Of a stretch of 64,000 bases of DNA, positions 10,267 to 20,106 are shown piece by piece. The DNA lies in the NCBI RefSeq assembly GCF_009905375.1, contig NC_133653.1, positions 91,065,671-91,129,670 on the forward strand. The letters run 5' to 3'. This DNA comes from Apium graveolens. Lineage: Eukaryota > Streptophyta > Magnoliopsida > Apiales > Apiaceae. The notes under the pieces are model-generated. The model saw only the letters and a program-made list of their open reading frames with translations, was not told the origin of the DNA and did no database searches. Both the position numbers and the translations under genes were made by a program. The stretch's first letter is position 1; the number at the start of each line of letters is the position of its first letter.

Positions 10267-11640
10267 ATGCATACGCATTCGCGTACTCGTAAGAGAACAT
10301 TGGATAAAGCCGATGAAGAACTTGTGGTGGTTCGAAGGGAAGTTTTTGAGGAAGAAAAGAAGGTAGAAGAAGAAGAGAAAGTCGATGAACCAGTTTTAGT
10401 AGAGATGGGTGATCAAGCTGAAGATCCTAAGGCTTTGATGGACTATTCTCAGCCTAAGATCAATGACATTCAGTCAAGCATCATCAGGCCAGCCATCAGG
10501 GCTAATACTTTTGAGATCAAGTCAAGCACGATCCAGATGATATAGAACTTAGTTCAGTTTGGGGGTTCTCCTAATGAAGACCCCAACATGCACATCAGGG
10601 ATTTTATCGAGATCTGCGACACTTTCAAATTCAATGATGTGACTGAAGATGCTATCAAGCTGCGACTTTTCCCATTCTTTCTAAGGGACAAAGCTAAGTG
10701 TTGGTTACATTTTCTACCGGTAGGGTCTATCACCACTTGGGAAGATCTTGCTGAAAAGTTTCTCATTAAATTCTTCCCTATGGCAAAGACGGCTGCAATC
10801 AGGAATTCTCTTACTCAGTTAGCTCAGTAAAATGGGGACTCTTTGTGTGAGGCTTAGGATCGATATAAGGAGATGCTAAGGAAGTGCCCACACCATGGCA
10901 TGCCTGATTGGATGATTATTAACTGTTTCTACAATGGATTGGGTGCTACTTCTAGACCCATGCTTGATGTAGCATCAGGAGGAGCCTTGTGGGCTAAAAT
11001 CTACGATGAAGCTTATGAACTTATTGAACTGATGGCTGCTAATGAGTACCAGAATCCTTCCGAGAGACTGACTCAGGGAAAGGTAGCAGGAATTCTGGAG
11101 TTGGATTCAGCAACTGATATAGCTGCCCAACTTAAGGCTTTGACGATGAAGGTGGACACTTTGGCTAATTATGGAGTTAATCAAATCGCTAGTGTCTGTG
11201 AGCTTTGTGCTGGTGCCCATGAGACTGATCAATGCACAATTTCTAGTGAATTAGCTCAGTTTGTGAGCAACTTCCAGCGATCGCAGCAACCAGTGCTAGC
11301 TACCTATCATCCCAACAACTGCAATCATCCTAATTTCAGCTAGAGCAACACTCAAAATGCAGTTCAACAGCCTTATCAACAATATCCAGTGAAGCAGTAC
11401 AACCCCCCTGGTTTTCAGCAACCACAATATGCACCGAGACAACAACTCCAGCCGCAACAAGGTAATGAAAAATCTGAATTAGAGGAGTTGAAGCTGATGT
11501 GCAAAAGTCAAGTTGTTTCTATCATGACCTTGGAAAATCAATTTGGGTAAATTGTCAATTCCTTGCTAAATTATCAGCCTGGTACACTACCTAGTGACAC
11601 TGAAGTGCCAGGAGAGAGGGTAGCTAAGGAACATGTAAAG
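10267..11640 (+). pseudogene. gag of E2
   Basis: From ATG 10267 a single frame runs through gag into pol. The capsid-like retrotransposon gag domain is visible at about 10580-11060: FGGSPNEDPNMHIRDFIEIC, LFPFFLRDKAKCWLHFLP, TWEDLAEKFLIKFFP, then MLRKCPHHGMPDWMIINCFY. A Gln-rich linker (about 11280-11460) follows CELCAGAHETDQC, a degenerate zinc-knuckle-like segment. In-frame stops at 10543, 10828, about 10855, 11341 and 11548 are all one C-to-T or G-to-A transition from a Gln or Trp codon expected in the family. Gag packages element RNA in the cytoplasm. The reading frame is otherwise uninterrupted, so decay is recent or by deamination only. Confidence 0.85.
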
Positions 11641-12390
11641 GCAATCACTTTAAGGTCTGGAAGGGTTGTGAATCCTGAACAAACTCAAGTATTGACTGAA
11701 GAAGCTGAGGCTGAGAAAGAACTGGAGCAGCAGGAAGTAGAAGTGGAATCAAGGAAGACTACTGTTAAGCACACTCCTTCTGAGGGTAATACAGGGAAGA
11801 AACAGATCTTTCCTCCATTGCCTTTTCCTAAGCGGCTACAGAAGAAAAAGCTGGACAAGCAATTTGAGAAGTTTCTGGAGGTGTTCAAGAAACTTCATAT
11901 CAATATACCTTTCAATGAGGCTCTTGAGAAGATTCTTAGTTATGCAAAGTTTATGAAAGGTATTCTCTCTCGGAAAGTGAAGCTAGATGATTTAGAGACA
12001 GTCGCTCTTACGGAGGAATGCAGTGTTGTGCTGCAACAGAAGTTGCCTCCAAAGCTTAAGGATCCAGGAAGCTTCACTATTCCGTGTACTATTGGAAAAG
12101 TGTGTTTTGATAGATGCTTATATGACTTGGGAGCTAGCATTAATCTGATGCCATTATCAATCTTCAAGCAGTTAGACTTACCTAATCCAAAACCGACGTA
12201 TATGACCTTGCAGCTAGCCGACCGTTCTATTACATATTCGCGAGGTATTGTGGAGGATGTCTTGGACAAGGTTGATAAAATCATCTTCCCTGTTGATTTC
12301 GTAATTCTGGATTTCGAGGAGGATAAGAAGATTCCCATAATCTTGGAAAGACCCTTCTTGGCAACTGGCCGAACCTTGATAGATGTGTAG
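11641..12390 (+). pseudogene. Aspartic protease region of E2
   Basis: In frame with gag. AITLRSGRVV near 11644 is the usual Athila gag-PR linker. It is followed by a basic stretch (FPKRLQKKKLDKQFEKFLEV) and the protease core CLYDLGASINLMPLSIFKQL (about 12115-12175), in which DLGAS carries the catalytic Asp. FVILDFEEDKKIPIILERPFL is the second conserved block. TAG at 12388 replaces an expected Gln codon. The protease processes the Gag-Pol polyprotein. Confidence 0.85.
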
Positions 12391-13838
12391 AAGGGTGAGC
12401 TTACAATGCGAGTGCTGGATCAGGATGTAACTTTTAATGTGTTCAATGCTATGAAATTTCCTACGAAAAATGAGGAGTGCTTAAAGGTGGAGTTGGTCGA
12501 TTCTGTAGTTACTTCAGAATTTGATCAATTGCTAAGGTCCGATGCCTTAGAGAAAGCCTTATTGGGAAATTCAGATAGTGAAGATGACGAAGGTGAAGAA
12601 CAATTGCAGTATTTAAATGTTTCTACATGGAAGAGGAAGATAGATATGCCTTTTGAATCTCTTGGAATGGAGGAATTGAACAAAGCTCCTAAATGCCTCA
12701 AGCCATATATTGAGGAAGCTCCCACTCTTGAGCTTAAGCCTTTAACTGAGCATTTGAGGTATGTGTTTTTAGGTGATGCATCTACTTTTCCTGTTATTAT
12801 TGCATCTGACCTTTCAAGTAGTGATGATGAAAAGCTTTCGAGGATTCTGAGAGAGTTCAAATCGGCAATTGGCTGGACTATAGCAGATATAAAAGGAATC
12901 ATCCCTTCTTACTACATGCACAAAATTCTGCTAGAGGAAGGTAGCAAGCCTACGGTTGAGCAGCAAAGAAGACCTAATCCAATCATGAAGGAAGTAGTGA
13001 AGAAGGAAATTCTTAAGTGGCTAGATGCAGGAATCATCTATCCTATATCTGACAGTTCATGGGTATGCCTGATTCAATGTGTGCCAAAGAAAGGTGGTAT
13101 TACTGTGGTAGCAAATGAGAATAATGAGCTTATTCGTACTAGAATAGTCACGGGGTGGAGAGTTTGCATGGATTACGGGAAGTTGAACAAGGATACAAGG
13201 AAAGATCACTTCCCTCTTCCTTTCATTGATCAGATGCTTGACCGATTGGCTGGGCATGATTACTATTGTCTTCTGGATGGCTATTCAGGTTACAATCAGA
13301 TTTGTATCGCTCCAAAAGATCAGGAGAAAACTACCTTCACTTGTCTATTTGGTACTTTCTCTTTCAGATGCGTTTCTTTTGGTCTATGTGGTGCACCAGC
13401 CATATTTCAGAGATGTATGATGGCCATCTTTTCTGATATGATTGGCCAGAATGTGGAGGTATCCATGGACGACTTCTCTGTATTTGGCGATTCTTTTGAT
13501 GAATGCTTGCAAAATCTTGGACATGTTCTCAGGAGGTGTGTTGAGACCAATCTGGTTCTCAGTTGGGAGAAATATCACTTAATGGTGCGTCAGGGCATTA
13601 TTCTCGGGCACAAGGTTTCTAGTAAGGGTCTAGAGGTGGACAAATCCAAGGTGGTGGTCATTGATAATCTTCCTCCACCCATTTCTGTTAAGGGAATTCG
13701 CAGTTTTCTTGGACATGCGGGCTTCCACAGGCGTTTCATCAAAGACTTCTCGAAAATTTCAAAGCTATTGTGCAGTTTGCTAGAGAAAGATGTTCCTTTC
13801 AAGTTTGATAACGAGTGCCTTGCACTTTTGAGACATTA
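12391..13838 (+). pseudogene. Reverse transcriptase of E2
   Basis: The same frame continues. Motifs in order are RVCMDYGKLNKDTRKDHFPL (about 13160), LDRLAGHDYYCLLDGYSGYN (about 13240), FRCVSFGLCGAPAIFQRCMM (about 13370) and the catalytic VSMDDFSVFG (about 13460). Then come ILGHKVSSKGLEVDKSKV and GIRSFLGHAGFHRRFIKDFS in the connection region. Spacing and motifs are those of Athila RT. The frame is lost by a one-base deletion near 13821, after which RNase H continues from 13815 in another frame. The active-site Asp pair is intact. Confidence 0.9.
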
Positions 13839-14341
13839 AAGAAGAGTTTAATAATGGCACCGGTCATAACTGCACCTGATTGGAATGAACCTTTTGAGAT
13901 GATGTGCGATACAAGTGACTATGCAGTTGGAGTAGTTCTTGGACAGAGGAAGAACAACATATTCCATGTGGTCTACTATGCTAGTAAGACTCTTATTGGT
14001 GCTCAACTGAATTATACTACTACGGAGAAAGAACTTTTGACTATTGTCTATGATTTTGAGAAATTTTGATCTTATCTACTTGGGACTAAGGTGACAGTTT
14101 TCATTGATCACGCTGCAATTCGATATCTCATCTCAAAAAATGACTCGAAGTCTAGATTGATTAGATGGGTTCTTTTGCTTCAAGAATTTGAACAAGAGAT
14201 CAAGCTCAAAAAATGGACTGAAAATCAAGTCGCCGATCATCTCTCGCGCTTAGAAAATCCTAATGCCATTTTATTGGATAAGACATTTATAAATGAATCT
14301 TTTCCCGACGAGCAGCTTTTTGGAGTGTAAGAAGAAGAACC
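13815..14341 (+). pseudogene. RNase H of E2
   Basis: MMCDTSDYAVGVVLGQRK (first catalytic Asp, about 13900), YTTTEKELLTIVYDFEKF (catalytic Glu, about 14020), [11 protein letters not shown] (Asp, about 14100) and [11 protein letters not shown] (last Asp, about 14230) are all present. A TGA near 14067 replaces an Arg codon, and a TAA near 14328 replaces a Gln codon. RNase H removes the RNA strand during reverse transcription. Confidence 0.85.
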
Positions 14342-15623
14342 GTTGTTTGCAGACATTATGAACTACCTTGTGAGTAATATCATGCCTCCCGACTTATCTT
14401 ATGCTCAAAAGAAGAAGTTTCTACATGAAGTAAAGTGGTATATGTGGGATGACCCGTTTCTCTTTCGACAAGGAACTGACCAAATCATCAGGAGATGTAT
14501 TTCTTATAGCGAAACAGGGGGGATCTTGCGAGATTGCCACTCAACGACTTATGGAGGACATTATGGTGGAGAAAACACAGCAGCTCGTGTTCTTCAAGCA
14601 GGTTTCTTTTGGCCGACATTGTTTGAAGATGCTCATTAGTTCATTTTGAAATGTGATCGATGTCATGTGTGGGTAATATATCTAAGAAGGATGAGATGCC
14701 TCTTAATGTACTTTTAGAGGTTGAGGTCTTCGATGTTTGGGGAATTGACTTTATGGGGCCATTTATCTCATCTTGTAACAATCAGTATATCTTGTTGGCG
14801 GTTGATTATGTATCAAAATGGGTGGAAGTTAAGGCGTTGCCACCTAACGATGCGAAAGTGGTGCTTAATTTTCTTCATAAGTAGATATTCACAAGGTTTG
14901 GAACTCCAAGAGTCATAATCAGTGATGAGGGTTCGCATTTTTACAATCGCAAGTTCACTGCTATGATGAAAAGGTATAATGTGAATCATCGCATTGCTGC
15001 AGCTTATCATCCTCAAACAAATGGTCAAGTTGAGGTGTCTAAGAGAGAGATCAAGCACATTTTGGAGAAGGTCGTGTTTCCATCAAGGAAAGATTGGTCT
15101 TTGAAGCTGGATGAGGCTGTTTGGGCGTATAGAACAGCATATAAGACTCCATTGGGAATGTCGCCTTTTAGTTGGTTTATGGTAAGGGGTGTCCTTTGCC
15201 TGTGGAGATCGAGCATAAGGCTTATTCGGCTTTGAAGAAATTGAATCTTGACTTGGATGCGACTGAAAGAAGAGGATGCTTCAATTGAATGAACTCGACG
15301 AATTTCAACTTCAAGCTTATGGGAACAACAAAATGTAGAAGGAGAAAGTCAAGAGGTGGCACGACCAAGGTCTAGTGCTCAAATCATTTATGTCGGGGCA
15401 ACAAGTTCTTCTGTTCAACTCTTGTCTCCGTCTTTTTCCTGGAAAGTTGAAGTCAAGGTGATCAGGACCCTTTATAATCAAAACTGTGTTTCCACATGGA
15501 GCGGTGGAAATTTTTTAGAAAGATCCGGGCCAAGCATTTAAGGTAAATGGTCAGAGGTTGAAGCATTACTATGGTGAAACGGCAAACCGTGAGGTGGTTA
15601 GTGTCGTTCTATTATCCGTTTGA
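14342..15623 (+). pseudogene. Integrase of E2
   Basis: The HHCC zinc module is at about 14530-14670 (CHSTTYGGHYGG, CDRCH). The core has D in [10 protein letters not shown] (about 14740), D in VIISDEGSHF (about 14920) and E in TNGQVEVSKREIKHIL (about 15020-15060). The C-terminal region ends FKVNGQRLKHYYGE (about 15536-15585) and stops with TGA at 15621-15623, as in Athila integrases, which lack a chromodomain. Frameshifts near 14660, 15185 and 15260 and a TAG at 14882 break it. Confidence 0.85.
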
Positions 15624-15782
15624 CCTCAAGGTTCTACATTGAGCTAGCGACGTAAAAGAAGCGCTTCTTTGGAGGCAACCCAAGTATGTTGTACATAAGT
15701 AGGTAGAGGAAGCAAGAAAAAAGGAGAAAAATACAAAAAAATCAGAAAAAGAAAAAAAATTCAGGGCCAACTACAGAAGCTG

Positions 15783-15919
15783 GGCGTGCCCGCGCTGATC
15801 TAGCGCGCGACCGCGCCGTTTTCCCAGTAACCAAGCGCGCCCGCGCTGATCTAGCGCTCGACCGCGCCGGTTTTCCAGAGAGTAAGCATGCCCGCGCAGT
15901 CCTAGTGCGCGGCCGCGCC
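15783..15919 (+). repeat. GC-rich hairpin module, three tandem copies, E2 spacer
   Basis: Three units of about 35 bp with a period of about 51 bp start near 15783, 15833 and 15885. Each has the form GC-rich arm, CTGATCTAG-like centre (CAGTCCTAG in the third) and GC-rich arm. The first two closely match the LTR modules at 8920 and 18900. They end about 195 bp upstream of the TATA box at 16115. Confidence 0.8.
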
Positions 15920-16114
15920 AGGTCCTTGTAAAAAAATAAATAATAAAAACAGCAGTTTATAAGGTAATTTCGGGTTTTTTACTCAGAAATCAATTCCTAC
16001 CCGGTTTTTACTCTTCTGCATCCCATAATTCCCTCTCCAAATCAAACCCAATATTCCCACGATTCCCACAATCAATTCCCACTTCTATTCCTTATTCAAT
16101 TATAACCTCTCCAC

Positions 16115-16126
16115 CTATATATATAC
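16115..16126 (+). promoter_or_regulatory. Candidate internal TATA box for the E2 extra ORF
   Basis: CTATATATATAC lies 104 bases before the ATG at 16219. The stretch between is rich in C and T with few G residues (ctctctcaacactt, attctctctcattc), like a plant 5' leader. Inferred from sequence only. Confidence 0.4.
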
Positions 16127-16218
16127 ACACTTATATACAAACTTTTCCACCACTTCATAAATTCTTAAACACAAATCTCTCTCAACACTTAATTTTTATT
16201 CTCTCTCATTCAATCCCA

Positions 16219-17457
16219 ATGGCATCGAAGAGGCAAAGAACGCAAGTAGACAGCAGCACCACCGATTCATTAAGTGTGGGTGGTGTGAGGCCCAGGTTTT
16301 CTACCCCTGAGGCTGAGGAGGAGTACACGAGGCTTCTCTCGAAGCCTATTGCTAATAAGCGAGGTTTTCTGCCATCAGGGAAGGATGGTAAGCTATTGGA
16401 GATGATTCTAGAGATGGGCTGGGTTTCTTTTTGTGAGATGCCCGATGTTGTGCCTATGAGTGTGGTGCGGGAGTTCTCTGCGAAGGCCAAGGAGGAGAAG
16501 AATGGTTTCACGGTGGTGAGGGGGAGTACTATAGAGTACAGTGTTGATGCTATCAAGACGGTGATTGAGCAGCCTACGAGGAAGGTGGGTCAGGACACTT
16601 GGAACAATAAGACTCCGGAGGACTATAATTTGGATCTCATCATTGCTACTCTCTGTGTGCCTGAGACTCATTGAAAGGTCAAGAGGGGCACTACTGATTA
16701 CTCCACGTTCCCTGCTTTATGCATGAACAAGTTTGCATGGGCGTGTAACTCGTATATTTGTGCTAACATCATGCCATCTTCGCATGTGCATGAGGTTACT
16801 GTGGAGCGTGCTCGTCTCCTGTGGGGTATTCTTCAGGGTGATTACATTGATTTGGGGATGGTGATTTATCAGGGGATTCTGAGATTCTTGAGAGGAGGTA
16901 CTACAGGTGTTATTCCGTATGCGTCCATTGTGACGAAGTTGTGCATGGCAGTTGGTGTTCATTGGCCCGCACATAAGCAACTACAGCTTCCCAGTGCTCC
17001 TATTGACAGTTCTACGCTACATAGCATGGTTGAGTGGGGAGGAGGTAAGCCCGATCCTAAGAGGCTTGGTTACACATTTGATCATCTATTAGGAGGTGTG
17101 CCCCGTGATCAGATGTATGCTGGTGGTATGCAACAAGCAAGTAGAGCAGCTTGGAGAGCTCAGTTAGGATAGGAGGTTGGTTCATCGCAACAGCAGCAGC
17201 AGCAGCAAGAGGCAGCAAGAGCAGATATTAGAGATGGTTTGAGCTCGACACAGTATAGGCGTCTATCTAGGAGGATGGATGCGATGCACGACATCCATAG
17301 TCGGTTTGCACACGATCTTACCCAGGCACTTGGGACAACATTTAGAGCCATCGGAGTTGACATCCAGTGGCCAGTTTTTGTTGAGGATTTTGTGTATCCG
17401 CCTCTAGACACGCCTGACACTCCACCCGTTGAGGGTGAGGATCCCGATTCACAATAG
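16219..17457 (+). pseudogene. E2 extra ORF: putative plant transposon protein
   Basis: One frame of 413 codons from ATG 16219 to TAG 17455-17457 is broken by TGA 16672 and TAG 17170. It starts MASKRQRTQVDSS (basic) and contains GFLPSGKDGKLLEMILEMGW, MSVVREFSAKAKEEKNGFTV and TVERARLLWGILQGDYIDL. It also has a poly-Gln run encoded by CAG/CAA (17187-17210) and an acidic Pro-rich tail. It resembles the widespread 'putative plant transposon protein' domain found after pol in Athila-like elements. I see no membrane segments or signal peptide, so it is not a typical envelope. Role unknown. A truncated second copy lies at 7551-8345. Confidence 0.7.
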
Positions 17458-18654
17458 GTATGCCTGATTCCTTACTATTACCTTCACTGAGTACAGTAAA
17501 TATTTTAAGTTTGGGGGTAGTAGTTGAAGGAACATAGTTTTGTGTGAGTCTCATGTAGTTGCATATTTCATGATAGTTTAGTTCATATAGTTGCATATTT
17601 TGCCATGTATTTTTTTTTGGTAGTTTTATGATTTTTTTGTTCATGTAGTTTCATGCATTTGTATTATAACATGATCCCTCAGATAATTTTCCGATTAATG
17701 GGTGATATTGATGCTAGTGTAGTGATGTCGTATTTAGTGATGTTGACTCTTATCGAATTAATTTGCATGCTAGAGACACTTGTATTTCACTAAGTCTTAT
17801 AGGTTGCTAGAGTGCTAGATCATGATCATGGTTTGTTTGTTTGTCAAGGTTAATCGCTTGTTTATATTTAGAATTTAGGATATTCTCTTAATAAAAAAAG
17901 ACATGGATATTTAGGAATTGGAAAAAAATGCATGTCATTGCTAGTTGTGTGGCAAGGTCTCAAATGGCTAGTAGCCGGCTCATATTTTTATGAGTAGTCT
18001 AGGGTTGAGCGAGATGGAGCGAAACACACTCGTTCAGAAATTCGTTGAAAAAGAAAAAAAAAAGAAAAATAAAGAATAAGTGCTATGTATAATTGATCGC
18101 GAGTGGGCTCTTTAGTACTCGAGTTATTAAGTTCTTAGGGGACTTTATGCCTAGTAACCTAAGGCTTTTATAGTCTGGGATCCGCTAACCTAACACTCGC
18201 TACACGGGTACTATTGTATAAGTCTTTTTTGGACCTCACTCATTGCACGATAAAATAAGGTTACTTGTGTTGTTTTGTTATGAATAAAAGCGTGAGTCCA
18301 TGTTAAACTCCGATATCAGAATTGAAGTTTTATCAGTTATTTTAAGTCTAGCTTTTATTCTATTTATAAACTTGAGATTGTTTTGATAAATAGTGAGTCA
18401 TAATTTTCGATCTAGTTGCGATAATATATCTGTAAGCATCTGCACACATGCACGTCTCTAGTTTGTAGGTTGATTTGTGAGATTTGATTGATCTTTATGC
18501 GAATAACTGCATTTGTTGAGGTATTGCTTGTCGATTGGTTTAGTTATTCTATGGGGATTGTTGCATTCATATTAGTTGCATTCATGCATTTTTAATTCTT
18601 GTTCATTGAGTCTGTTTATTCTTGAGGACAACCATCGATTCAAGTTTGGGGGTA
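17458..18654 (+). other. E2 3' untranslated region and purine tract
   Basis: Non-coding and AT-rich, with no domain. A purine-rich 'taagtttgggggtag' at 17507-17521 resembles a second polypurine tract. The functional one, 'caagtttgggggta', is at 18641-18654, directly before the LTR. The left unit has lost most of this stretch. Confidence 0.65.
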
Positions 18655-20106
18655 TGTTGAGTAGCATTTATGACACTTTATTACGCTCTAATAAGCTTTG
18701 AATTGATATATTTGTACTCAAGTTGTTAAGTGTTTTAACATACTTTCGAGTGTTTTTGCATTTCAGGCATTATCTAGGTAATCAGGTGAATTAGCATTGT
18801 TTTGGTACTAATTTGGTGTCAAGGTGGTGTTGGAATAAAAGCTCGTTGGAAGCCGGCTCAAATCTGCAAGAAAAATGAAGAAGTCAAGTTCTGGCAGAAG
18901 CCCAGCGCGCCCGCACTGATCAAGCGCGCGCCCGCGCCCAAAGTACAGAAAGCCAGCGCGCCTGCACTGATCAAGCGCGCGGCCCGCCGTGTCAGGATGA
19001 CAGATTCCTGTTTTGACTTGGTTTCTGAGAGAAAGAATTCTACACTTCATTGGGATGCTATATAAACATCTTTAGGTCATTTTTAATAAATCTTCAAGCT
19101 ATATCAAGCCAGAGACATATCAGGGAGAGCCGTGAGAAGACCATATTAGCACAAATCAACGAAGACGAAGAAGACCTTGTTTTTACTTGTGAACCTTTGT
19201 TTTAAGTTGTAACTTGGATGCTAGTTTTCTTATTTGTGAACTTTACTCTTGTTTTTTACTTGGTTTTATTTATTTTTTATAAAGACTACATTTGTTATAC
19301 ATGCTTTCATCGAAACCCACGTTGATGATGAGTCCGATTATGGGCTAATCGTTATCGTGGGGTTCTAGCGGATTTATTTATGTATTTCTTTAGTTAAACT
19401 GTTTTGATGCCTTAGTATGTGGTGATTGATTGATATCCTATTATTGGTTGTGCGTATTCGTCTTATGAGCGTTGCGAACTTATAAGATAGTGTGTTAATT
19501 CTTAATGAAGCGAAAGTGAATTTAAGGATTTAGAACTTGCCATGCTAGCATAGGTTCATGTATTTGTTATGCATGATTCTTAGGTAATTTTAACCATCTT
19601 ACTTGCCCTATGTAATCAAGATAGATAACTTGTGCTTAACCGTTATATTGTCAAATGCTATAAACATATAGGGTCTCAATATAATTGGTGTCTATTCAGC
19701 TTCTATCTTTTTTGTGGATGTCTGTTAGTATGGTACTCGTGCAACGAAAGTTGGCGTTTATAAGTTTCGTGTTGTCAGATTAGTGTCATCACATTGCATG
19801 CTAAGGTTAAGAACAATAAGGCTATTGAATAAAGTATTTAATGAAGTTAGAATCCCATGTTTGTCATATATATTATTTCAACCAAACTTATTCTCTTAGT
19901 TATAATTGTTAGTTTAATTCTTAGTTATAAACAATCTCAATTTGTTATCATCTTAGCATTGAATAATAACCATACATTGTTGCTTAAATGCGTGAATTAA
20001 TTAGTTAACCAATACAGTCCCTGTGGGAACGAACTAGAAAAGATTATATACTACTTGTGAACTCGTATACTTGCGTGTATTATTAGCGTGTGTTTAGCAA
20101 CTAACA
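18655..20106 (+). repeat. E2 LTR, right copy (1452 bp)
   Basis: It starts TGTTGAGTAGCATTTATG and ends AGCAACTAACA. It holds two GC-rich modules (18900-18985) and a TATA box at 19058-19067. It differs from the left LTR by scattered substitutions and small indels. From 20107 the sequence is E3 protease-region DNA. Confidence 0.9.

Larger units (their letters stand above)
15624..16218 (+). other. E2 spacer between integrase and extra ORF
   Basis: Non-coding. It opens with the block 'aagcgcttctttggaggcaa', which is usual after Athila pol. It then carries a purine-rich tract, three GC-rich hairpin modules (15783-15919) and a TATA-containing, pyrimidine-rich leader just before the extra ORF. Confidence 0.7.
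7551..20106 (+). mobile_element. E2: Athila-like Ty3 element in tandem (internal-LTR-internal-LTR) form
   Basis: Two LTRs (8674-10126 and 18655-20106) flank a full internal region with a tRNA-Asp type PBS, gag, PR, RT, RNase H, IN and an extra ORF after IN. In front of the first LTR, 7551-8673 repeats the internal sequence that precedes the second LTR, including the same purine tract. The left LTR is therefore shared by two tandem units, of which the left is mostly lost. This is the product expected from recombination between LTRs. No target duplication can be read because the left end is truncated. Confidence 0.85.

Noticed and set aside
16219..17457. Envelope gene of E2
   Set aside because: Position fits, but no signal peptide, transmembrane helix or cleavage site is visible; kept as a putative transposon protein.
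17507..17521. Second LTR boundary of E2 after the purine tract taagtttgggggtag
   Set aside because: Not followed by TGTTGAG and not matched at the left LTR; the tract at 18641-18654 is the one abutting the LTR.
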